A stretch of 24,861 nucleotides of DNA from CAVOBC01 sp963693635. Lineage in GTDB: Bacteria > Pseudomonadota > Gammaproteobacteria > Pseudomonadales > Azotimanducaceae. The number at the start of each line of letters is the position of its first letter. The stretch's first letter is position 1. Where the stretch lies: positions 1-24,861 of the forward strand of contig CAVOBC010000020.1 of NCBI GenBank assembly GCA_963693635.1, in the 5' to 3' direction. The notes beneath the pieces were generated by a model that saw only the letters and a program-made list of their open reading frames with translations, had not been told where the DNA came from and did not search any database. Of the stretch, positions 14,498 to 23,229 are shown in pieces. The translations under genes were made by a program, and so were the position numbers.

Positions 14498-15172
14498 GTG
14501 GGTTGCGGCCATTGCGCGCTCGCCCTTGCGATCTCCCCAGGGTAGTGGTGGGCTCGGCGCCGCGCCCCCCCTCACTGTTGTCCCAGCGCCGAGCAGGTCA
14601 ATCCTGACCGAGCCGTGTTCATTAGTTACGGTTAGCTGACGACCCTTGAGCATCGCGACGTCGAGCGTGTTGTCGCCGAAGATCATGCCCGTCCAGAATT
14701 CGTTGCCGTCCGCCTCGATCGCTGCAAAGGGCGTGCGGATCTGGAATGCGGAACGCCACACCTCGGTGATGCGACCGGTATTTGTGCGCAGCGCGCCGCG
14801 CGTCAGGGTCAGGTGTGCGGACGCGGATCGGCCGCCTCGCTGAAACTCGTACTGGGTCATGACGAGTCGGGAACTCGCCGCGATGGCAAGCTCGGTGTCG
14901 TCACGCATCGTCAACGTAAGGCGGGAGACCTTGTTGGTTTCGATGATGTCGTTGACAAAGATTCGTGATTGCCGGCCAAGAATGTAGGACTTTCCGGCAC
15001 GAATGACGTTGGGCGAGCCCCTTGCCTGCATCACGATGCCGATGCTGTGGTCCCTGAGGGGGAGTTGGTTGCTGCATGCCGTGAGCGTGGCACAGACGAG
15101 GAGGAGCGCCGCGGTCCTAAGCGTGGTCAGGGGTCGTTGGGCGGCTGGTTGGCGGGTCGGTGATCGTAACAT
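14495..15172 (-). CDS. FecR-domain lipoprotein
   Basis: The 225-aa protein has a lipoprotein signal (TTLRTAALLLVCATLTACSN) with lipobox LTAC and lipidated C33, so it should be anchored in the cell envelope. The rest is beta-rich with the FecR-like run GKSYILGRQSRIFVNDIIETNKVSRLTLTMRDDTELAIAASSRLVMTQYEF and later TPFAAIEADGNEFWTG. FecR domains occur in sigma regulators and in stand-alone envelope proteins. No sigma factor or TonB receptor is adjacent, so a regulatory role is not supported. ATG 15172 (GGAAGA eight bases upstream) is the only ordinary start before the signal peptide, which makes the gene overlap the cupin gene by 56 bases. Confidence 0.72.
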   Translation of the reverse strand: MLRSPTRQPAAQRPLTTLRTAALLLVCATLTACSNQLPLRDHSIGIVMQARGSPNVIRAGKSYILGRQSRIFVNDIIETNKVSRLTLTMRDDTELAIAASSRLVMTQYEFQRGGRSASAHLTLTRGALRTNTGRITEVWRSAFQIRTPFAAIEADGNEFWTGMIFGDNTLDVAMLKGRQLTVTNEHGSVRIDLLGAGTTVRGGAAPSPPLPWGDRKGERAMAATH

Positions 15173-15635
15173 CGTGGATGTCTTCCCAGTCAGCGTAGAA
15201 CTTCAGGCCATCCTGCCGGATCATCCGGCGTTCTATATCGGGATAGTCGCATATGTCTATTGGATTGCGCTGGCCGCCCATCAGATAGATCAGGTCCGCC
15301 GCGCTGTTGTTGATGAGCGAGTGGGGTGCAGAGGGTGCGGTAAAGCCCATGAAATCGCCGGTGCCAACCGGGGTTTCAGCGTCGCCAATGCGCGCGGTAC
15401 CGGTGCCGGCGAGGATATAGATGAACTCCTCGTCACAGTGGTGGAAGTGATATTGGGTCGACTCGCGGCCGGGCAGCAGCCGGACAAAATGCACGCCTAT
15501 TTTGTGCATGCCGGCGGCGTCACCGAGCGAGCGCGTCATCCGCACGGCGTTGTCGTTGAACTGGTGGACGTGCGTCTGTTCGGGGAGTCGCTCGATGGCT
15601 GCCGACGACAGAAGCGGCGACTTAGCCGCGGTCAC
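15117..15635 (-). CDS. cupin-domain protein
   Basis: The 172-aa protein is a single cupin barrel: GVHFVRLLPGRESTQYHFHHCDEEFIYILAGTGTARIG gives motif 1 with H63, H65 and E69/E70 as metal ligands, and FTAPSAPHSLINNSAADLIYLMGG gives motif 2 with H105. The tail RNPIDICDYPDIERRM is typical of a common proteobacterial cupin group of unknown substrate. ATG is absent near the start. GTG at 15633-15635, with GAGG seven bases upstream, fits the domain boundary. The longer frame to 15902 is only a shadow of the helicase gene. It overlaps the helicase stop by 14 bases and the FecR-like gene start by 56 bases, so these three are probably one transcript. Confidence 0.82.
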   Translation of the reverse strand: MTAAKSPLLSSAAIERLPEQTHVHQFNDNAVRMTRSLGDAAGMHKIGVHFVRLLPGRESTQYHFHHCDEEFIYILAGTGTARIGDAETPVGTGDFMGFTAPSAPHSLINNSAADLIYLMGGQRNPIDICDYPDIERRMIRQDGLKFYADWEDIHDVTITDPPTSRPTTPDHA

Positions 15636-17136
15636 GACGCTGCCTCGATATCGGCTCCAGCAGTACCTCCGGTGGATGCTCGCTCTCGAGGGTGCCGCCA
15701 AGCATCTCCTGAATCTGGGGCAGCATGAAGGCGTCGTCCTCGCAGGCGAGGCTGACGGAAGTTCCCTGATTGCCAGCGCGCCCGGTGCGCCCGATGCGGT
15801 GTACGTAGTCCTCTGGATCTTCCGGCAGGTTGTAGTTGACGACGTGGCTGACGTCGTCAACATGGATGCCGCGCCCGGCGACATCGGTTGCGACCAGGAC
15901 ACGAATGCGGCCGTTCTTGAAGTCTTCGAGGGTCTTCACGCGCTTCTTTTGATGGACCTCGCCGGAAAGGAGGCCGGTAATGATGCCGTCCCGCCGCAGC
16001 CTGGCTTCGAGTGTGCGTGTCTGGTCGCGCCGGTTGGCGAACACGATGACGCGTTGCAGATCGGATTGGGTAATGAGGTTGTAAAGGACGGTGTACTTCT
16101 CGCTTGACGAGACGGTGTAGACGATCTGATTGACCGTGTCGACGGCAAGTTGCTCGGGTTCAATTTGGATGACAACCGCGTCCCGGGTCCAACTGGCTGC
16201 CAGTTGGCGGATGTCGTATGAATACGTCGCACTAAAGAATTGGGTCTGGCGCTTGTCTTTCTTGGGCGTGCGGCTGACGATCGCCTTGACGTCCGGGATG
16301 AAGCCCATCGAGAGCATCCGGTCGGCTTCGTCAATGACCATGGTCTCGACGGATGAAAGGTCCACAATGCGGCTGCGGCAGAAGTCGAGCAAGCGCCCGG
16401 GTGTCGCGACAATGATGTCGACATTGCCTTTGCACTGTTGCCGCTGTTTGTCGTAGTCGAGACCGCCCACGAGGGTGACCACGTCCAGGTCGACGTAGAG
16501 GGCGAGGTCTTCTGCATCGGCCGCAATTTGCATGGCGAGTTCGCGGGTCGGCGCGATGATGAGCGCGAAAGGCGTGCCGGGATTGCGCGCGGATAGTTCC
16601 GGGTTCTCGAGTTGGTAAGTGATGATCGCGAGCAGGAAAGCGGCAGTCTTGCCGGTACCGGTCTGGGCTTGCGCGATGACATCGCGGCCGTCGAGAGCAT
16701 GCGGCAGCGCCTCTGCCTGCACGCCGGTCATGGTGGTAAAACCGAGGGTGGCGATCGCCTGGTTGACGGGCAGTGGCAGATCCAGTTTGTCGAACTCAGA
16801 GGCAGGAATCTCTGCAGGCGGAGTGGGTCGTTGCTGCGGCTTGCTGTGACTTGCTCCGCCAGCGGGCGCTTTTCCTGACGACTGCTTCTTCTCCGCTTCG
16901 GGTGACTGCCGCGCATCGGTCGGTTGTTTGTGCGTCTTTTCTCCGCGCCCACCTTCCGGCTGGGCCGCCTGCTTTTGGGATACGACAGGGCGTTTTTCGG
17001 GCCGTTCTTTATGCGGTTTTTCGGCCTGCCTTTCCTGCTGTTTTCTCGGGCTGGCGTCGGTCGTTGCGGGTTCTGGGTCAGCCGGCGTTGAAGCGGGAGC
17101 ATCGCGGCTGCCGAAGAGGGTCTTGATGAAGTTCAT
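15622..17136 (-). CDS. DEAD-box RNA helicase, RhlB/RhlE-like
   Basis: This 504-aa ATP-dependent RNA helicase remodels RNA duplexes in the cytoplasm. Motifs are complete: the Q-motif region GFTTMTGVQAEALPHAL (132-148), Walker A AQTGTGKT (157-164), PTRELA, TPGRLLDF, DEAD (269-272), SAT (302-304), VIVFANRR, VATDVAGRGIHV and HRIGRTGRAG (446-455). About 110 N-terminal residues are low-complexity, rich in K, E, Q and P, probably disordered and RNA-binding. Unusually, the charged tail is at the N-terminus and the C-terminus ends soon after the core. The start MNFIKTLFGS at 17136 fits RhlB-like proteins, although no ribosome binding site is evident. It lies 37 bases after the aminotransferase gene and overlaps the cupin gene. 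Confidence 0.93.
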   Translation of the reverse strand: MNFIKTLFGSRDAPASTPADPEPATTDASPRKQQERQAEKPHKERPEKRPVVSQKQAAQPEGGRGEKTHKQPTDARQSPEAEKKQSSGKAPAGGASHSKPQQRPTPPAEIPASEFDKLDLPLPVNQAIATLGFTTMTGVQAEALPHALDGRDVIAQAQTGTGKTAAFLLAIITYQLENPELSARNPGTPFALIIAPTRELAMQIAADAEDLALYVDLDVVTLVGGLDYDKQRQQCKGNVDIIVATPGRLLDFCRSRIVDLSSVETMVIDEADRMLSMGFIPDVKAIVSRTPKKDKRQTQFFSATYSYDIRQLAASWTRDAVVIQIEPEQLAVDTVNQIVYTVSSSEKYTVLYNLITQSDLQRVIVFANRRDQTRTLEARLRRDGIITGLLSGEVHQKKRVKTLEDFKNGRIRVLVATDVAGRGIHVDDVSHVVNYNLPEDPEDYVHRIGRTGRAGNQGTSVSLACEDDAFMLPQIQEMLGGTLESEHPPEVLLEPISRQRRDRG

Positions 17137-17173
17137 AATGAGGATGTCATTGGAATTGCTACGAGTGTTTTGG

Positions 17174-18511
17174 TCAGGACGAGGCGAGCAGATGATCGAT
17201 CGTCGACAACTGCAGGCACACGGTGAGGACCGACAGCGCTTTTGCCAGCGCGTCGATAGAAGGGAATGTTGGCGCGATGCGGATGTTTTTGTCTTCGGGG
17301 TCTCGCCCATGGGGGAATGTCGCCCCGGCCGGTGTGAGCTTTACGCCGACACTCTCGGCCAGCGCGACCGTTGCGCCGGCGACGCCGGGTTGCGTGTCGA
17401 GCGAAACGAAGTAGCCGCCTTGCGGGTCTGTCCAAGTGGCAATGTCCTTGCCGGCAAGTTCCCGCGTGAGCACCGATTGCACCATTTCGAATTTCGGTTC
17501 AAGCAGGCGTCGATGGGCCTGCATGTGTTGAGCGAGGGTTTCCTTGTCTTTTAGGAAGCGGACGTGTCGCAGTTGGTTCACCTTGTCGAAGCCGACCATC
17601 TGCACGCCGAGAAACGCCTCGAACGGTGCAAGATTGGCCTCTGATGCAGCCATGAACGAAATGCCTGCGCCGGCGTAAGTAATCTTTGAGGTTGACGCAA
17701 ACGAGATGACGCTGTCGGCCGTTCCAGCTTCGTCCGCTGCGGTGTACACGCTGGCGAGCTGATCTTCGTCTGCACTCAGATGGTGGACGACGTAAGCGTT
17801 GTCCCAAATCACCCGAAAGTTAGGGCCTGCCCGCTTGCTGAGCGCGGCAAGGCGTTTGACCGTGGCGGACGAATAGGTATGGCCGGTCGGATTCGAATAC
17901 TTGGGTACGCACCAGATGCCTTTTATAAGTGGATCGGCGTCGATCAGTGCTTCGACCTGATCCATGTCCGGACCACCCTCGATCACGGGGACATTGATCA
18001 TGTCGATGTCCATGAGTTCGCAGATGGCGAAGTGGCGGTCGTAACCCGGCACCGGGCACAGAAACTTGATATTTGACCCGGCTGCCTGGGCCTCGCTCCG
18101 CCAACTCTGGCCGCTGCCATCGACCCCCTTTTCACCGATGCTCTTTTCACCGAAACGGGAGGCGCCAAAGTGCATGGCAAAGTGCACATAGTTGTACATG
18201 AGCGTCAGGCTGCTCGGCCCGCCTGCGAGCACCTGATCTGGGGACGCCCCGAGGATCTCGGCGCCGAACGCGCGAGCCTCCGGAATGCCGCGCAGGCCGC
18301 CGTAATTGCGCACGTCGGTGCCGTCCTGAAGGAGGTAGAAGCCATCCAGAATGCTGTCCATTGCCATCGACAGATCCAACTGGTCGGGCGCGGGCTTGCC
18401 TCGGGTAAGGTCGAGGCCGAGCTTTTCGGCGCGGATCGCGTCGAGCGCTGCGATGAGTTTATCGCGTCGCGCCTGGAGCTCGTTCGCTGAAAGTGACCTG
18501 AAGGGAGCCAT
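17174..18511 (-). CDS. class-I-fold PLP-dependent aminotransferase (aspartate aminotransferase-like, PF12897 type)
   Basis: The 445-aa enzyme is of the fold-type I group often labelled Asp_aminotransf. Residues visible are the N-terminal LTRGKPAPDQLDLS, RNYGGLRGIPEAR, YSNPTGHTY (205-213), the cofactor Asp and Tyr in WDNAY (D237, Y240), the Schiff-base lysine in FASTSKITYAGAGISF (K276) and a carboxylate-binding Arg in NIRIAPTFPS. It transfers amino groups between amino acids and 2-oxo acids; aspartate/2-oxoglutarate is the likeliest pair but not proven. Its ATG shares one base with the TGA of argC (TGATG), so translation is coupled. Given argC next door, a role as a glutamate-linked aminotransferase in arginine or a related pathway is possible but speculative. 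Confidence 0.88.
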   Translation of the reverse strand: MAPFRSLSANELQARRDKLIAALDAIRAEKLGLDLTRGKPAPDQLDLSMAMDSILDGFYLLQDGTDVRNYGGLRGIPEARAFGAEILGASPDQVLAGGPSSLTLMYNYVHFAMHFGASRFGEKSIGEKGVDGSGQSWRSEAQAAGSNIKFLCPVPGYDRHFAICELMDIDMINVPVIEGGPDMDQVEALIDADPLIKGIWCVPKYSNPTGHTYSSATVKRLAALSKRAGPNFRVIWDNAYVVHHLSADEDQLASVYTAADEAGTADSVISFASTSKITYAGAGISFMAASEANLAPFEAFLGVQMVGFDKVNQLRHVRFLKDKETLAQHMQAHRRLLEPKFEMVQSVLTRELAGKDIATWTDPQGGYFVSLDTQPGVAGATVALAESVGVKLTPAGATFPHGRDPEDKNIRIAPTFPSIDALAKALSVLTVCLQLSTIDHLLASS

Positions 18512-19464
18512 CAGAGTTCGAACCCTGTGGTTTCGTCCTGCCCCAGCATGAGATTGAGGTTTTGTACGGCCGCACCGGATGCACCTTTGCCGAGATTGTC
18601 CAGCAATGCAGTCAGCAGGACGTGTTCACTGGTGCCGGAAACGTAGATGTCGAGCCGGTTGGTGCCGTTATTGCCCTGGGGGTCCAGAAATCCATTGTCC
18701 ATATCCGTGCTGTCGTTCACGGCGTGCACCGAGATGCAGGGTTCGTTCGCGTAGCGCCTGGCAAGCAGTGATTGCACTTCCTGAGGCGTCGTCGCGCGCG
18801 CAAATTGTCCGCGCAACAGGGCAACATTGACCAGCATCCCGCACCGATAATGGCCAACCGATGGCATAAAGGCGGGCGTTGCATCGAGGCCTGCGTAATG
18901 GCGCATTTCAGGCACGTGTTTGTGCTGCTGGTTGAGCGCATACGGGCGGGCATACCATAGCGCTGTCGGATGGGTAGTGGCGCGGTCTTCATAGCGCTCA
19001 ATCATTTGTCGGCCGCCGCCGCTGTAGCCGGATACAGCACTAATCGAGAGTTGGGCTGCGCGCGGGACAAGCCCACCCGCAACGAGCGGGGCGATCATCG
19101 CGAGAAAGCCGGTCGGGTAGCACCCCGGATTGGAAACGCATTGGGCAGCCGCGATGGCGTCGCGCTGGCCGGTAACAAGCTCCGGGAAGCCATAGACCCA
19201 GCCCTCCTGCACCCGGTGCGCAGTGCTCGCGTCAAGCACCTTGGTGCCGGTTGGTGTGGCGAGCGCAGACGTCGCCTTTGCGGCGTCGTCTGGCAGGCAT
19301 AGAATGACGACATCCGCAGCCGCGACGACCTCCTGCTTGATCGCGTCGTTCTTGCGATCTTCGTCAGCGATGGACAGCAGTTCGAGGTCGTCCCGGGGCG
19401 TGAGGAACTCGTGTATCAGGAGTCCCGTTGTACCCATTTGTCCGTCTATGAATACCCTGTTCAT
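18511..19464 (-). CDS. argC: N-acetyl-gamma-glutamyl-phosphate reductase, short type (ArgC)
   Basis: ArgC reduces N-acetyl-glutamyl phosphate to the semialdehyde with NADPH in arginine synthesis. At 317 aa this is the shorter (type 2) form. It shows the nucleotide-binding start VFIDGQMGTTGLLI, the catalytic cysteine in SNPGCYPTGF (C115), SAVSGYSGGGRQM and the active-site histidine region QQHKHVPEMRHY (H183). The C-terminal LDIYVSGTSEHVLLTALLDNLGKGASGAAVQNLNLM is diagnostic for ArgC. ATG 19464 is followed by MNRVFIDG as in the family; AGGAG lies upstream but rather far away. The gene is coupled to the aminotransferase. A strong G-quadruplex motif lies 48-71 bases upstream of the start. Confidence 0.95.
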   Translation of the reverse strand: MNRVFIDGQMGTTGLLIHEFLTPRDDLELLSIADEDRKNDAIKQEVVAAADVVILCLPDDAAKATSALATPTGTKVLDASTAHRVQEGWVYGFPELVTGQRDAIAAAQCVSNPGCYPTGFLAMIAPLVAGGLVPRAAQLSISAVSGYSGGGRQMIERYEDRATTHPTALWYARPYALNQQHKHVPEMRHYAGLDATPAFMPSVGHYRCGMLVNVALLRGQFARATTPQEVQSLLARRYANEPCISVHAVNDSTDMDNGFLDPQGNNGTNRLDIYVSGTSEHVLLTALLDNLGKGASGAAVQNLNLMLGQDETTGFEL

Positions 19465-19511
19465 GGCGCTCGAAACGCTCCTCGTCGTGGGTTGTGGGTT
19501 GTCGGTAGAGT

Positions 19512-19535
19512 GGGTAGTGGGTAGTGGGCGGCGGG
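19512..19535 (+). promoter_or_regulatory. canonical G-quadruplex motif upstream of argC
   Basis: Four GGG runs (19512-14, 19519-21, 19526-28, 19533-35) are separated by TAGT, TAGT and CGGC. Two more GGG runs occur at 19489-19499. The G-rich strand is the template strand for argC. Folding, and any effect on transcription, is inferred. Confidence 0.6.
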
Positions 19536-19646
19536 TAGTGGCGCCAGATCGGCGGGGTTTTGGGCCCAGTCGCGCGCGTTGCGGTCGGGCGGTTCGCCCG
19601 GCACGCGATTCTACACGGACAAACGATTGATTTCCTGCACGGGTGC

Positions 19647-20978
19647 CTAGCGGGTCCTAAAAAGCGCCTGACTCGTAACCTCGTCGGCCCTGGCGTCCGC
19701 GCCCGCGAGCAGGTTGCGCAGATCTGCTAGCGGCGTAGCGTCGAGCGTGGTTGGCCGGGCCCCGTCCGTCGACTCTGAGACTGGGGTTTCGCCCGTCAGT
19801 GGTTCAATAAACGGGGCAGCGAGCGCGTGGCTGAGGGTGACTGACGGCGCCACGTGTTCGCGGATGTAGTGGATGAACTTCAATGTTTGGAAACCATCGA
19901 ACCGGTCGTGCAGAAAGCGCTGTCGGCGAGGACCCGCGGGCGGCATCCCATCGAGTAGTCGGGTCTGCTTGAGGAAGCCAGCGATGGGCCCGGCAAACTG
20001 ACCACGCGCGTGACTGCCCGGCTCGTCTGCGATGGGGAGCAGGGCCAACAACTCGCGAAGTGCGATGAAGCAGTCCGGGTGGTAGTAGCGCATGTCGTTG
20101 CGGGGTGACGTCAAATCCTGGAGTTTGCGTATGCCCGGGCCGGTCCCCACCGGCACTCGATCCGAGACTCTTCCAGAGATGTTGAGCACGGGTCGGGTGA
20201 GGCTGACGACGGGGCCCCGCTTGGCGAGCTTGTTCAAGAGGTAGAAATCCTCACCCGCGCTGCGTCGCGGGAAGCCGCGAACCTCAGCGTAGTGCTGGGC
20301 GCGGAATGCGAGCGTACTGCCTATGGTGTGGAAGGCATAGGGAGAACCGGCCCAGCGCAAACCTGCGACATAGTAGTGCAGGCTGATCTCGTACAGATAG
20401 CAGACTTCCTCGGTGCCCGGCGACGGCTGATGCAGAAAGGGAAAGACCAGCGCAGAGGTATTTGGAAGAAGGTCTGGGTCCATCGCCCCGGTGAAGTAGT
20501 CAACAGGCAGTTGGGTGTCGGCATCCGTGCTGTGGATGAACGGTGAGCGCACTTTGCCGTCGCGCCAGAGCGCGAGCGCAATGTCAGCGCCGATCTTTCG
20601 TGCAAGGCCAACACCGTGTTTGACCGGAATCGTTTGGCCGTTGCTGCAGCGGTCAACGAGCAGGAGTGGTCGATTGTCCGGTGTTCGGCAAAACACGAGC
20701 GCGCCTGTACGTGACATGACCCGTTGGCTGAGCCCAGCCAGAGTCGACACGGTCTCACCCTGGCGACCGGGTGGGGCGTTTAGCACGATGATGATCAGCG
20801 TCCTGTCTCGTTCCGGGAGGCTACGCCAGCAGTGAGCGAGGCTCTCGGGCGACTCGCGGAAAGCGGGGATGACGAGGACGTTGTCGAAGGAGAGATCGAT
20901 CGGCACCGATGATGATTCCGGCTCTGCATAGCGGGTCAGGTATTGGTCGACGGCCCGGGTGGTCTTGGTGACGGTCAT
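19647..20978 (-). CDS. family-2-like glycosyltransferase
   Basis: The 443-aa protein has the GT-A fold pattern of inverting transferases. An N-terminal strand NVLVIPAFRESPESLAHCWRSL is followed by the nucleotide-sugar/metal motif in HSTDADTQLP (D152, D154), and the acceptor/catalytic site is in GEDFYLLNKLAKRG (E243, D244). Between them, SPYAFHTIGSTLAFRAQHYAEVRGFP is the usual acceptor-loop segment. No membrane segment is seen, so it is cytosolic or peripheral. Donor and acceptor are unknown and no other polysaccharide gene is near. The frame opens with TTG 20981 immediately followed by ATG 20978; I use the ATG. The C-terminal 60 residues are polar and poorly conserved-looking. The upstream miaE-like stop is 12 bases away. 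Confidence 0.8.
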   Translation of the reverse strand: MTVTKTTRAVDQYLTRYAEPESSSVPIDLSFDNVLVIPAFRESPESLAHCWRSLPERDRTLIIIVLNAPPGRQGETVSTLAGLSQRVMSRTGALVFCRTPDNRPLLLVDRCSNGQTIPVKHGVGLARKIGADIALALWRDGKVRSPFIHSTDADTQLPVDYFTGAMDPDLLPNTSALVFPFLHQPSPGTEEVCYLYEISLHYYVAGLRWAGSPYAFHTIGSTLAFRAQHYAEVRGFPRRSAGEDFYLLNKLAKRGPVVSLTRPVLNISGRVSDRVPVGTGPGIRKLQDLTSPRNDMRYYHPDCFIALRELLALLPIADEPGSHARGQFAGPIAGFLKQTRLLDGMPPAGPRRQRFLHDRFDGFQTLKFIHYIREHVAPSVTLSHALAAPFIEPLTGETPVSESTDGARPTTLDATPLADLRNLLAGADARADEVTSQALFRTR

Positions 20979-20990
20979 CAAACAGTCAAC

Positions 20991-21587
20991 TTAGTGGAGG
21001 CGCGGCCCGACCGGCAGCGACGCGATGAGCGCCGCCTCGGTAGCTAACCAGAAACCCAGCCGTTCGCGTACGTCATCCAGTGGGAAATAATGCTCGGCGA
21101 GCGAGACAAACCCTTCGTAATGTCTAGACTCGGAGCGGGCAAGGCCCGTGTAGAGGGACGCGAGCGCGGAGTCATTCGCCAGGGCGCTGGAGATGAGCGA
21201 AAAGCGTTCAGCCCCGCGCGCTTCAATAACAGCGCCACATAGCAGGCGGTCAAGTAAGTAAGGCCCGGCGTCGCCGCGCATCTGGTCCCGCAGACTGTTC
21301 ACGTAAGGGTCGCGTTTGTCTGCCGTGATGCGGATTTCGCGGTCGAGGATTACGGCAATAACCTGTCGAAAATGACCCAGTTCCTCGATGGCGAGATCAA
21401 CCATGTGATTGATCAACGTGGGCTTGTCGGGGTAGTGGGCGACCATCGACATCGCCATGGCGGAGGCTTTGCGCTCGTTTGCGGCATGGTCGACCAGGAA
21501 TGTGTCGAAGTCGCCGAGAACTGCATCCAGCCAGGAGGGGTGCGTTGGACCAGCGAGAACGAGCGCAGCTTGTGGTGGGGCGATCAG
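20991..21587 (-). CDS. miaE: tRNA-(ms2io6A) hydroxylase-like di-iron protein (MiaE), non-AUG start
   Basis: MiaE hydroxylates the isopentenyl side chain of ms2i6A at position 37 of tRNA. The first in-frame ATG (21458) would start the protein at MAMSMVAHYP, but the frame continues upstream with clear family sequence: THPSWLDAVLGDFDTFLVDH then AANERKA. Only with this extension are all six ferritin-like iron ligands present: E38, E69 and H72 (IEELGHF), E122 (VIEARGAERF), E153 and H156 (SESRHYEGF). No ATG, GTG or TTG exists in the extension. CTG 21587-21585, eight bases after GGAA, gives a 198-aa protein with the usual 13 residues before the conserved TxxxW; ATC 21584 and ATT 21608 are alternatives. 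It overlaps the esterase stop, implying coupled translation. Confidence 0.8.
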   Translation of the reverse strand: MIAPPQAALVLAGPTHPSWLDAVLGDFDTFLVDHAANERKASAMAMSMVAHYPDKPTLINHMVDLAIEELGHFRQVIAVILDREIRITADKRDPYVNSLRDQMRGDAGPYLLDRLLCGAVIEARGAERFSLISSALANDSALASLYTGLARSESRHYEGFVSLAEHYFPLDDVRERLGFWLATEAALIASLPVGPRLH

Positions 21588-22246
21588 CCGAGAATTTCCT
21601 GCAGGAATCTGCTGATCTCCTCGACCTCAGGGAGGCAAACCTGATGGCCCATCGAGTAGTCGAACCAGCGTACATCGTAGCCGAGACGAATGAGGTTCTC
21701 TCGCGATGTCGCAGCACGCATGATCGGGATCATCGGGTCCCTCGTGCCGTGTGCCATCAGGATCGGAATGGCCAGGTTCTCGTCGGTCCGTTCTGTATCG
21801 ACGGTTGATACGTCGTACAGATAGGTCGACAGTGCGGCGATGCCGGCAATCCGGCAATTGAGACGCAATCCGGTGTGCAGCGCCATGACACCGCCCTGTG
21901 AGAAGCCTGCGAGAACGATGCGGGAGGGGTCGATCCCAGCCTCGATGGCTGCATCGACGAATGCGCGGACGTCGTCTGCGGACCGACTAATGTCATCAGC
22001 GCCCTCGTGCTCTGAGTGGGGGATAAAGTCGTACCACGCCCGCATCTCTTCGCCATTGTTAATGCTGACGGGTCGAATGGGCGCGTGCGGGAAGATGAAT
22101 CGGATGCGGTGACCATCCGGAAGTTTGAGTTCAGGCACGATCTGCTCGAAATCGTGTCCGTCTGCGCCAAGCCCGTGTAGCCAGACGACCACAGCGTCCG
22201 CAGGGTGATCAGGCTCGAGCGTGATGTGTTCCAGTAATTCAGTCAT
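21584..22246 (-). CDS. carboxylesterase / phospholipase family serine hydrolase
   Basis: This 220-aa protein has the compact alpha/beta fold of EstB-type carboxylesterases and acyl-protein-thioesterase-like enzymes. The oxyanion segment VVVWLHGLGADGHDF is followed by IFPHAPIRPVSINNGEEMRAWYD, the nucleophile in LAGFSQGGVMAL (S116), the acid in MAHGTRDPMIP (D170) and the base in YSMGHQVCLPEV (H201). Length is typical. It would hydrolyse short-chain esters; the natural substrate is unknown. AAGG lies before ATG 22246. It is the first gene of the minus-strand run that continues with miaE, with which it overlaps by about four bases. Confidence 0.93.
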   Translation of the reverse strand: MTELLEHITLEPDHPADAVVVWLHGLGADGHDFEQIVPELKLPDGHRIRFIFPHAPIRPVSINNGEEMRAWYDFIPHSEHEGADDISRSADDVRAFVDAAIEAGIDPSRIVLAGFSQGGVMALHTGLRLNCRIAGIAALSTYLYDVSTVDTERTDENLAIPILMAHGTRDPMIPIMRAATSRENLIRLGYDVRWFDYSMGHQVCLPEVEEISRFLQEILG

Positions 22247-23099
22247 CTAGCTGCCTTAATCGGGCGATCATGAACTACCCATCCATGAGCCGACATGTCG
22301 GGGCAGGGCGATTATAGGAGTCGTGTGTCGAGGACGTCCAGCCTGCCGTGGTTTGGTCAAGGTGTGCGACGGCACTGAACGTTGATACCATTTTGCTTTT
22401 CCCGTCGGAGGCCACCCCGCAAATTCGCACGGCTGCTGTCCTGACAGGCAGACAGCTTCGTCCTGAGATCGAAAAGAGATGCTGAGGTATCGAATTGTCG
22501 GGAGGAAATCACACACACTTGGCGGGGGGTTCCGCCCGATTAGTACCGAAAACACTGCAGGAAACTCAATGCCATTGTGAGGTCTTCGCACGGGAGGGTG
22601 CCGGGTCTTGGCCCGTTTGAGTAACAGAGCGTCGCTCGTGCTAGCTTGCGAACGGGGTGGTTATTGCCTTAAGACAGCCCCGCGCTCAGGATCTCCGGCA
22701 GCCGGCCCCCGAACATGCTCGTCAGTCGTATAAAAACCGGGGAAAATCAGGATTTCAATGTGAATCAGACTATGATGGCCGGTAGCTGGCGGCACTAATG
22801 GGGGAATTGAAAAGGGGTAAAATCGGTATTTTAGATAGTGTGTCTGAAGAACCACTAGATTCAGGTCGAGTACTTGACGAGTCAGGAGGGGGGAGAGACG
22901 GAAATGTGCGGGTGCGGACATATGCGGTTAGAACATGTGTGATTGCGAACAGAGGCTTGTCGATTGTTGCCTTGCGGGCCTGAAGACGAGTCGATCGCCT
23001 TCGCACCGATCCTCCGCTGACAACAGTGAGCGGCGTTAGCGCACACAGTCCAGATTAAGGAGACCGTGGAAGAGGCGTTCAAAAAGAGGCGGGAAGAGG

Positions 23100-23120
23100 C
23101 CTAAAACCTAAACCTAAAGA
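23100..23120 (+). repeat. three CCTAAA units
   Basis: CCTAAAA, CCTAAA and CCTAAAGA stand in direct succession, a short simple-sequence tract inside the purine-rich region. Confidence 0.65.
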
Positions 23121-23167
23121 GAGCGGCAGAGTCCAGCGTAAAGAGACGCGTGAAACATGAGACCCTG

Positions 23168-23195
23168 CGGTGATGCAAATACGGTGATGCAAAGA
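23168..23195 (+). repeat. two 14-base tandem units
   Basis: CGGTGATGCAAATA (23168-23181) is followed at once by CGGTGATGCAAAGA (23182-23195), differing at one base. Confidence 0.8.
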
Positions 23196-23229
23196 TGCAC
23201 CAGATAAAGAAGAAGCAAGTTGGTGCGAA

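Noticed and set aside
22798..22983. 61-codon plus-strand frame beginning MGELKRGKIGILD
   Set aside because: The first 15 residues look protein-like, but there is no ribosome binding site at the right distance and the rest looks random; support is too weak to call a gene.
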